The notes under the pieces are model-generated. The model saw only the letters and a list, made by a program, of their open reading frames with translations, was not told the DNA's origin and ran no database searches. A stretch of DNA of 64,000 nucleotides from Amphiura filiformis (taxonomy: Eukaryota; Echinodermata; Ophiuroidea; Amphilepidida; Amphiuridae), in the NCBI RefSeq assembly GCF_039555335.1, contig NC_092635.1, positions 54,813,755 through 54,877,754 of the forward strand. Direction: 5' to 3'. Below, in pieces: positions 58,801 through 64,000 of this stretch. The stretch's first letter is position 1. Every line of letters starts with the position of its first letter. The position numbers and the translations under genes are program-made.

Positions 58801-59835
58801 GACATTGTGAAACCGGGTTTCTTTAGTCATGAGTGATGACTTGCTCCAGCAGCACTGGTGGTGTTTCTAGAAGACGTAGTGTTTCAAAAAATTGCAATAG
58901 AATTACACTACATCTTATAGAAACACCACCAGTGCTGCTGGGTCAATTTAGTCATCAATTTTGACACCAGGCAAGTAAGTTTTGAAATGTCCAAACATGT
59001 TAGTATTTCTTACATTTATATGTTTTATAGAACTTAAACTGCCAATGGAACATTAAACTATCCAAATGACCCTGTTCAAGAATGTTAGATACCCAGTTAG
59101 ATGTAGATGCCCAAGAGAATGTGAGAATGGGTTATTCCAGTTGAAGTTCAATATACCCTCTATGGAAGACATGACCTTAATCTCCTACACAGGGAGTGTG
59201 AATTTCAAATGGAGTCGCCCATTCAGGTAACCCCTTTTGATATTCGCACTCCCTGTGTGGGAGATTAAGGTCACATCTTCCATAGGGGCTGTATGGATTT
59301 CAATTGGAATAGCCCAAAATACCAACCTGTCCAACCATGAATGTCAGTCCAATTGTGACCTAAAAACCAGGAACAAGTTTCAGATTCAAATGTCATGAAA
59401 TTAGTCATTTGAAAATTTGAATTTTTTTGGGGGGGGGGGGAATTCCATCTTTATAAGGCTGTATTAAACTAAAACAACGTGCCTGTCAACTTGCGCCGGG
59501 TTTTGTGGGAGCGAGTCGCAATTGTGCTTGTGAAGATATAATCCGATTGTCACAAAACATGACGAAACTGCACCTGTGAGTGGTCCTTTTTTTCTGTCAC
59601 TCAAGTACTTGAGTAAATCATGCTTTCTCTCAACATCATTTCAGGACAACAAGTTGTGGAAGAAATTCTTGATGCCCAGAGAGGAGGATGTCCTGTGGAA
59701 TATGAGAATGTACCAATCCCAGAATGGCATGAATTCAGGAATACACCCGAGACTGAACACTTGACGGAAATGCCTTTTGTTAGGACCAGATACAGCTTTA
59801 ACACAGGATTTTCACCTAATGTCCCAAGGGAGCAG
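46769..59835 (+). CDS. DUOX: Dual oxidase (DUOX), 5' part, exons 1-5
   Basis: DUOX is a membrane flavocytochrome producing extracellular H2O2, with an N-terminal peroxidase-homology domain, EF hands and an NADPH oxidase core. Only the first 225 residues are here. Exons: 46769-46832, 54705-54866, 55918-56013, 57612-57773, 59645-59835, all with GT/AG and matching phases. Residues 1-20 are a signal peptide, 22-75 a Thr/Pro/Glu-rich spacer, and from about 90 the peroxidase domain: YDGWYNN (92-98), AYEDGVYSMAG (118-128), RPNPF, an N-glycosylation site NRT (153-155), VFFGQQVVEE (159-168), GGCPVEY, and TGFSPNVPREQ ending at 225. These match animal DUOX in order. The distal-histidine motif of true peroxidases is absent at VFFGQQVVEEILD. 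The gene continues past the window end; a retroelement fills intron 5. Confidence 0.94.
47130..47300. repeat. Dispersed repeat related to 50,995-51,180, in DUOX intron 1
   Basis: Shares TACGCCCAATATTTATTGGTCTC, GAGTTTTAAAATATTGG and AATCCAATTTTATATCA-like blocks with 50,995-51,180. Internally it is also inverted (ATATTGGATCCAA / TGGATCCAATTTTATA). Confidence 0.55.
48011..48338. mobile_element. Foldback family with GTGATCC ends, copy 2, reversed, in DUOX intron 1
   Basis: Reads TAAAAGGGCATATCGTGATC ... GGATCACGAAATCTTCCTTT. The central palindrome is largely lost. The open frame at 48,025-48,279 is inside this repeat. Confidence 0.75.
48492..48537. repeat. Short telomere-like TTAGGG/TTAGGA stretch
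   Basis: About seven degenerate units (TTAGGGTTAAGGTTAGGG, then TTAGGATTAGGATTAGG) in DUOX intron 1. Confidence 0.75.
49740..49867. mobile_element. Short, nearly perfect foldback (arms ~57 bp)
   Basis: TTGGTCTGTATCGAGTTTGC ... GAGATGC on the left is repeated inverted on the right with only about one difference, around a ~14-bp loop. Confidence 0.9.
50995..51180. repeat. Dispersed repeat related to 47,130-47,300
   Basis: CACGCCCAATGTTTATTGGT, GAGTTTTAAAATATTGG and GAATCCAATTTTATATCA in the same order. Confidence 0.5.
51634..52441. mobile_element. Foldback family with GTGATCC ends, copy 3, with ~470-bp internal extra segment
   Basis: The left half (to TCTATGGTAGACATGATCAC) and right half (from CTATGGAGCAGCGTAATACA) match copy 1. 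Between them lies unrelated DNA, about 51,835-52,295. Confidence 0.7.
52442..54300. other. DUOX intron 1 DNA, little recognised
   Basis: Apart from the palindrome at 52,947, there is no gene, exon or clear repeat. Confidence 0.45.
52947..52987. repeat. Short near-perfect palindrome GCTCCCTCCACATGTGGAGG
   Basis: Arms of about 20 bp meet without a loop, with one mismatch. Could form a hairpin or cruciform. Confidence 0.85.
54325..54570. repeat. Dispersed repeat with GGGTCGGATCCAGG / AAATCCGCCTCTGACC ends
   Basis: The ends are imperfectly inverted, and internal GGGGCGCC and GGCGCCCTTTG motifs are also inverted. It lies just upstream of DUOX exon 2 and explains the local open frame. Confidence 0.5.
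54705..54866 (+). CDS. DUOX: DUOX exon 2, Thr/Pro-rich acidic spacer
   Basis: A 162-bp exon between TTTCAG and GTAAGT, phase 1 on both sides. It encodes residues 22-75: repeated TxxEPTEPP and APTTAAST-like motifs, then an acidic part (DPDADIS, YTDDEIVEYE). The composition is mucin-like and predicts O-glycosylation. Human DUOX1 has no comparable insert. The exon can be skipped without shifting the frame. Confidence 0.85.
55012..55176. mobile_element. Foldback element in DUOX intron 2
   Basis: The left GCTACACAATTCGATGCGGT and right GGCATCGAATTGTGTAATAG are inverted with extended flanks (GAATTTT / AATTTTTC). Confidence 0.75.
55918..56013 (+). CDS. DUOX: DUOX exon 3, start of peroxidase-homology domain
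   Basis: A 96-bp exon, phase 1 to 1, acceptor TGTACAG, donor GTGAGT. EGYDGWYNNKAHPDWGGAG aligns with the FDGWYNN...W.S start of the peroxidase-like domain of DUOX proteins. Confidence 0.95.
56045..56437. mobile_element. Second copy of the GTGACGTGTCATGTC MITE, left end missing
   Basis: Highly similar to 31,410-31,790 including the right terminal repeat. It lacks the left terminal repeat. It starts about 30 bp into DUOX intron 3. Confidence 0.75.
56496..56853. mobile_element. TTAA-bounded foldback element, copy 3, in DUOX intron 3
   Basis: Very close to copy 1 along its whole length, including the centre ATTCTAGCGGTACCTCTTTT. TTAA at both ends. Confidence 0.85.
57233..57471. mobile_element. 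Foldback element in DUOX intron 3 with ATATCGAGGnTTGACAAACA ends
   Basis: The left GACAAACAGAAGGCCTTAAC and right GAGGCCTTCTGTTTGTC are inverted. A C-run repeat (ATAAATGCCCC) flanks it at 56,920-57,200. Confidence 0.75.
57612..57773 (+). CDS. DUOX: DUOX exon 4
   Basis: A 162-bp exon, phase 1 to 1. It encodes RRLPVAYEDGVYSMAGKDRP, a signature of DUOX, then NPFEITWNTMRG and MNRTAFLVFFG with a conserved NRT glycosylation site. Acceptor TGTGTAG, donor GTAAGT. Confidence 0.95.
57857..58370. repeat. Dispersed repeat related to 9,938-10,360, in DUOX intron 4
   Basis: Shares GAGGTTAATAACTG, TTGGAGGGCATTGTGAAAAA and the CCGAGGTCCAAAGCAAAATG hairpin with the copy near 9,938. The end ATTAATGAGGTTATGAAT is inverted to the start, pointing to a non-autonomous element with inverted ends. 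Confidence 0.6.
58846..58941. repeat. Hairpin, CCAGCAGCACTGGTGGTGTT arms
   Basis: About 36-bp arms with a ~24-bp loop, in DUOX intron 4. Size is within the range of a small foldback; no evidence for a processed small RNA. Confidence 0.8.
59130..59315. mobile_element. ~190-bp palindromic MITE family, copy 7, in DUOX intron 4
   Basis: A complete copy from GGTTATTCCAGTTGAAGTTC to CAATTGGAATAGCCC. Confidence 0.8.
59645..59835 (+). CDS. DUOX: DUOX exon 5
   Basis: A 191-bp exon from TTTCAG to GTATGC, phase 1 in and phase 0 out. It encodes residues 162-225 including RGGCPVEYENVPIPE and FVRTRYSFNTGFSPNVPREQ, matching the region just before the NQ.T.W.DGS.IY block of DUOX. That next block is not found before the window end. 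Confidence 0.95.
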
Positions 59836-59925
59836 GTATGCCAAAATAGGGAGTCGTCTTAAAATTTTGAAATATATGCAAGAATTTGTGTGGGGGGGGG
59901 TGGGTATCGTCAAGGTTTTCCATGA

Positions 59926-59966
59926 AATTTCCAACTGAAATTTATACCCCCTGTGTGGGAGATAAA
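59926..59966. repeat. Half copy of the ~190-bp palindromic MITE, cut by the DIRS insertion
   Basis: The sequence reading ACCCCCTGTGTGGGAGAT matches the family copies at 20,723 and 59,130 and then breaks off where the GC-rich element begins. Confidence 0.6.
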
Positions 59967-60767
59967 GAGACTCAGTACACCGGTCGATCTTACCGTTTCC
60001 GATGTTGATTAAGATACTTCTTGCATCGATCCCGAGATGCGGAAAAAACCAATAGTCATTTTGTCCCACATAAATGAATAAATAACAAAACCCCCGATCC
60101 CCGAGTGGACTCACCCATTCGGTGACGCCACACTACGATAATCACCCCTTATCCTCCTTGGTTTCTAGATGAGATAGACGTGTGGATTTTTCTTTACCAA
60201 CGCTAAGTATCATTACGAACCAAAGGACGAGATATACAGTTTGTTTGTTACACTGAGGTAAAAACCAACCAGTATAGTCGCTAGGGAGATAGTTTTGACG
60301 ACATTTTTCGGCTAGAAAAGTGACAAAAACGATCCAAAAACTTAGCTTGTATGTGTGTTTCCGTTCATATACGGGGCACACGTTTTCAAAATGGCCGCCC
60401 TTAGGACGCCATTTTATTTTTGTTCTCACGTAAAACAACTATAACAGACTAGTAAGTTACAATAGATGTTTGTACAGTACTGTGTATACATGTATGGTGA
60501 GTGATTATCGCTATGTTTATGGTGTGCTCTATCGTTATATCTTTCAGTACGCGCCTGATGACGCCGAGTTACTGCTAAGAGTTCGGTGGGTTTCGAAGGA
60601 CCAGCCTGACAAATCTTCCCCAAAAGGTTTTCAGTTTTTCATCCCTTTGTATATATATTTTTATATCATACCACTACATCAGCGCCAGCCACTGTGCGTG
60701 TGGGTCTGTTTATTGGGCTTGAGCTTGTGTTCGGGGGGGTAGTGCTGTACGCTCCCCGATTACCACA

Positions 60768-61256
60768 ATGTCTAGGCCTTGTCAATCATGCCCTTCCTTG
60801 TACCAGAGTGGGACCCGTGATCCACTCTGCTACTCCCACAGGGATTGCTCTAAATCAAATAAGTGTGCTTCCTTTTGCATAGGCTTATCGGACATCCACT
60901 TCGAGGATTTAGAAAGTAGCGCTCGTTTAGGTCTTCGACACAGACAGAAGACGAAGACTAAGAAACAGAGGCCTACAGGTAAGATTGATATGGTAGGTAC
61001 TAGCGAGGCAGGCAAGGGCCACGCTAAGGTAACCTCTGGGGCTCCGGTCCCGGGCAAGCAGGCGGACCCTCCGGGGACTGCTAGCGAGCCCGAAGGCCTA
61101 GCAGCCAGCGAAAGCACTGACTTTACGTCCAAGCTAGTAGCAGGCAGCAGGGCGGTACTTGCCCTAACAGGCGAGTACCAGTCTACCAGTGAGATCTCTA
61201 GCGAAGCTTCTTGCAGGTGGACACCCGTCTATTGCTGGCTAACGAAGCGGGTCTAG
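60768..61256 (+). CDS. DIRS-like gag, N-terminal part
   Basis: A 162-residue open frame starting MSRPCQSCPSLY. The first 40 residues hold about seven cysteines and one or two histidines (CQSC, CYSHRDC, CASFC), suggesting a zinc-binding module. It then becomes basic (RQKTKTKKQR) and Ser/Ala/Gly-rich. It belongs to the GC-rich retroelement. I do not recognise a precise family for this N-terminus; the gag assignment comes from its place ahead of the pol. Confidence 0.6.
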   Translation: MSRPCQSCPSLYQSGTRDPLCYSHRDCSKSNKCASFCIGLSDIHFEDLESSARLGLRHRQKTKTKKQRPTGKIDMVGTSEAGKGHAKVTSGAPVPGKQADPPGTASEPEGLAASESTDFTSKLVAGSRAVLALTGEYQSTSEISSEASCRWTPVYCWLTKRV

Positions 61257-61540
61257 CACCATGAAGTAGCCGGCGACGGACAGTATGCCAAGGGTACCCG
61301 GCTTGCCTGGGTTGAATCCTAGCATACAGCGTGCAGCGGACTTGCCTCGGCCGGTCTGTAGCACGCAGCGTGCCAGTGGAACCCGGGCTTGCCTGGGTTG
61401 ATCCACGGCACGCAGCACGCTTCGTTCGCCCCGCAAGGGTCGAATGAAAACGTGCATGGGTTTAGCAGAGACGATACGGGGCTAACGCTTCAGGTGTAGT
61501 CTTAGCAGAACCAACTGGGGTTGTCACACGGCAGCGTTCC

Positions 61541-63708
61541 ATGGTGGGACCGCCGAGTGATTCCCTGGGCCTTGGAATGGCTGCCGGCTGTCCTCCGGGA
61601 CTGGCTAGCGGCTATACCGGGGTGGGGCTCGCAGTCGCTCACGGGACAGCGACCCAAGTGCAAACAGTGGCAGCTACCGAGGACGAAGCACGGCTTGACT
61701 TCAGTGGTAGCCACTATGCACGCGCGCCCATAGCTGCCGTGAGTGGTCCGCCACACACAGCGACCTTGGGCGAGGCTCGAGAGGTTAGGGTAGGTAGTTT
61801 GAACAGCCTGGCTGATCAACAACCCACTTATGTCCTCGAGAGCCAGCAGAGCGTGGGTGATCCATTACAGTCAATGGGTCAATTACCCTCTTATGATCGA
61901 TCACTATCTATTCAGCGGAGCATGGCTCCATTGATTGATACTGCCTATTCAGGTAGCGAGGTGACTGATCGAGGGTATACACGCTCAGCTACCCGTGATA
62001 CTAGGCAAGCTCCCTTTAGCCAAGGGACAGCCAGTATGGCGGGTACCCATACACACGGCTTGATCCTCTAGCGGGAAACGCTGTGAGGCATGGGTACAGT
62101 GGTACGCAGCCGGGAGCCCTACCGGGCACCTACGCTACAACCACGCAGGTACCGCAGTACTCGTCCTGGTTACCACAGTCTCTGTGGCAACAGGGGGAGG
62201 CGGTACTGGTACTGCCGCTCCATGGGGTTTCCCTGGTGGCGGATCCTTTCAGGGTCAGCTACCAACAGGGTATGCCCCGTGGTATCCGCCGCAGGGTGGT
62301 TTCTTCCACGGTCTTCCACCGTGGCAAGTGCCGCCTAGCGTTGGGCAAGCAGTACCACCAGTTGTTACCCAACCGGCGGCGAGTGGCTAACCCTGATACA
62401 GCTCAGGGTAGGCCGCACACTGCTATGGCTAGGGCGACAGCAGCGAGAGCGTCGGCGGATCCCGGGTGCTATAGCTAGCATCTCGGGGTCTAGCGGGAGT
62501 ACTCCCTCTTCTGCTGGTGTTCAGTTGGCTAGCCACACGGTGGCGACACCTCCCTGTCCACCTTCAGATGCCCGTCGTCAGACCTCTTCCTCATCAGAGA
62601 GTGAGTCAGAGTCTGAAGGCGAGGGAAAGGAGTCGGAAGATGAAACCAGTAGCGACTCACAGTCTGTTGAGACTGTGCAGCTAGCTTCAGGTATCCTTCC
62701 CCGCTTCCCCGTGAGGAACTCGCTAGCAATGGTCTGCCTGCGGACACCGCTGAGGTGATGAGCCGTGTGGCCCAAGGTTTGGGCCTGGCTTTCTCTCAGG
62801 AGGAGTCCGTTCAGGAGGACCAGGGCATCTTTTCAGTAGGATGCCCAGCTAGCTGGCGTCCACACAAGGGTCGCCCGCACTTGCATTCCCGGCGGACCTC
62901 AAGGGTAGGTTTCAGTAGGGCTGTCAGGCTCGCTGGAGCTTCGACGCCGCGTGCTTGCACGCTTCCACCGCGTGTTTCGCAGGAGGACTACTGAAACCTA
63001 CCTCAGGGTCCCTGACATGGATCCAGACGCGTTGCCAGCGCCTGCCGCTAGCGGCCAAGGCGCACGGGTCGTTTCTCCCCCAGTGGGAGGAGGAGCTAAA
63101 GCTCATCGATAAGCGAGCACGCCCGCTCATCAGAGTCTCTAGCGTCGCTACCACGCTTGCCGAGCACCTCGGTAGGAAGGTAGCGAACGACCACGGGCAA
63201 CGCGGAACTCTTCCGCGAGGTTAATCTGTTAGCGGTGCTAACAGCTAACCTCAACGAGAGTTCTATGGGCCTAGCCCATAGGATGTCATCGCGCCGCCGG
63301 GGGAATGCCTGTCTGTCCCTCCAGTCAACTTACGGCTCCGACTTTGCTGATGCAATGAAGAAGTCAGACTCGGTGGGACAGGGGCTACTTTGGACAGGCC
63401 TTTTTGCGCTACGGTTGAGGACCGGGCAAAGAAGGCCACCAATGAGAGCACTCTGAAGAAGTCGGAGGCTGCCCTGACCAAGGGAAGGGCAGTAAGGCGA
63501 AGAAGAAGCACAAGAAGAAGAAGTCTTCTAAGCGTTCTTCAGCGCCAGCTCCGGCTTCAGCAGGACGCGCACCACAGACTACACCCGAGCCCGAGGCTAC
63601 TCCAGCACCTCCCAAAAAGACTGGGAAGCGCAAGAGTAGGGCTGGACCAGATGGCAAGCCCCTAAGAAGAGCCGTTCTTCTAAGGGTGGCAAACCAGATC
63701 GGTCCTGA
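61541..63708 (+). pseudogene. DIRS-like gag, middle and C-terminal parts, frame-broken
   Basis: Coding-like segments change frame several times: 61541-62071; a Gly/Pro/Trp-rich piece about 62184-62390; a Ser/Glu-rich acidic piece 62525-62700; a stretch with AEVMSRVAQGLGLAFSQEES near 62,745-62,805; one with QWEEELKLIDKRARPLIRVS near 63,085-63,145 resembling the helical part of DIRS gags; and a Lys-rich tail (KKKHKKKKSSKRSS) near 63,500. A stop at 63706-63708 would end gag. Repeated small frame changes mean either a decayed copy or indel errors in the assembly. Confidence 0.6.
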
Positions 63709-64000
63709 GGGCACGGGCGGTCGACAGTCCATGCCGGCAGGTTTGGACTTCCCACAGGGATTCCCCTGTGGGCGGCCGCTGTGCATTACGCCCAGAGATG
63801 GCATGCCATCTCACCGGGCGCCTGGGTATTGTCAGTGGTCAGTGGGGGTTACAGGCTGGAATTTACCAGCCACCCTCGTGGCGCCTGCACAATTCAGAGG
63901 TCCACGGTAGTGCCGCCAGACGGCCCCCAGCGCCGGGCACTACTGTCAGAGGTCACTCAGCTTCTCACGAAGCAAGCGATTGTCCCGGTCTACCCCCCTT
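63709..64000 (+). CDS. DIRS-like pol, start of reverse transcriptase (cut by window end)
   Basis: Open frame to the last base. GIPLWAAAVHYAQRWHAIS, then GAWVLSVVSGGYRLEF and VPPDGPQRRALLSEV followed by LLTKQAIVPV. This order is the characteristic entry of DIRS/Ngaro reverse transcriptases (W..I..D.WVL..V..GY.LEF, then LL.K.AI.PV). It follows the gag stop directly in the same frame, so translation may involve a separate start or readthrough. The catalytic motifs lie beyond the window. Confidence 0.75.

Larger units (their letters stand above)
59966..64000 (+). mobile_element. DIRS-like retrotransposon, 5' part, in DUOX intron 5
   Basis: GC-rich DNA clearly unlike its surroundings, running to the window end. 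It contains a frame-broken gag (Cys-rich start, Gly/Pro-rich and Ser/Glu-rich middle, Lys-rich end) and the beginning of a DIRS/Ngaro-type pol. The left edge is placed where a palindromic MITE stops matching its other copies near 59,966. The 59,970-60,540 stretch should hold the left terminal repeat and leader. The tyrosine recombinase and right end would be downstream, outside the window. Confidence 0.75.

Noticed and set aside
60543..60640. Next DUOX exon after a TTTCAG acceptor
   Set aside because: The translated peptide does not match the expected DUOX block after PREQ, and the region belongs to the GC-rich retroelement.
61541..62071. Host gene with a 176-codon frame in GC-rich DNA
   Set aside because: Flanked on both sides by gag-like and pol segments of the DIRS-like element with the same composition.

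Overview
The window is animal nuclear DNA: AT-rich, intron-rich and packed with small repeats. The only recognisable host genes are two neighbours of the NADPH-oxidase system: a dual oxidase maturation factor (DUOXA) on the minus strand and the 5' part of a dual oxidase (DUOX) on the plus strand. Their intron-exon structure, the head-to-head arrangement also known for vertebrate DUOX/DUOXA pairs, and frequent AGGCCTAT-type words suggest an invertebrate deuterostome. An ambulacrarian (echinoderm or hemichordate) is my best guess; this is inference, not proof.

Layout. Positions 1 to about 24,450 are intergenic and hold no supportable host gene. This stretch contains tRNA-derived SINEs, a decayed LINE 3' end (about 13,747-14,840), a 20-bp tandem repeat and many foldback (MITE-like) elements. 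DUOXA runs leftwards from its ATG at 44,177 through eight shared coding exons. It then has two possible last exons, one ending with a stop at 27,517 and the other with a stop at 24,553; both fit the phase of the exon 8 donor. Intron 1 of DUOXA carries a 5'-truncated, nearly intact jockey/CR1-type LINE in the same orientation. A gap of 2.6 kb separates the two start codons and should hold a shared, bidirectional promoter.

DUOX starts at 46,769. Five coding exons (to 59,835) give a signal peptide, a Thr/Pro-rich acidic spacer and the start of the peroxidase-homology domain. The rest of DUOX lies beyond the window. From about 59,966 the composition turns GC-rich: a DIRS-like (tyrosine-recombinase) retrotransposon with a frame-broken gag and the start of its reverse transcriptase occupies DUOX intron 5, apparently inserted into an older palindromic MITE.

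How the genes work together: from family knowledge, DUOX makes hydrogen peroxide at the cell surface, and DUOXA is the membrane partner needed for its exit from the ER and its activity. The divergent pair would allow co-expression. The most interesting points are this conserved pair, the alternative DUOXA tails (one tyrosine-motif rich, one short and acidic), the skippable DUOX spacer exon, and foldback elements lying within about 100 bp of several DUOXA splice sites.
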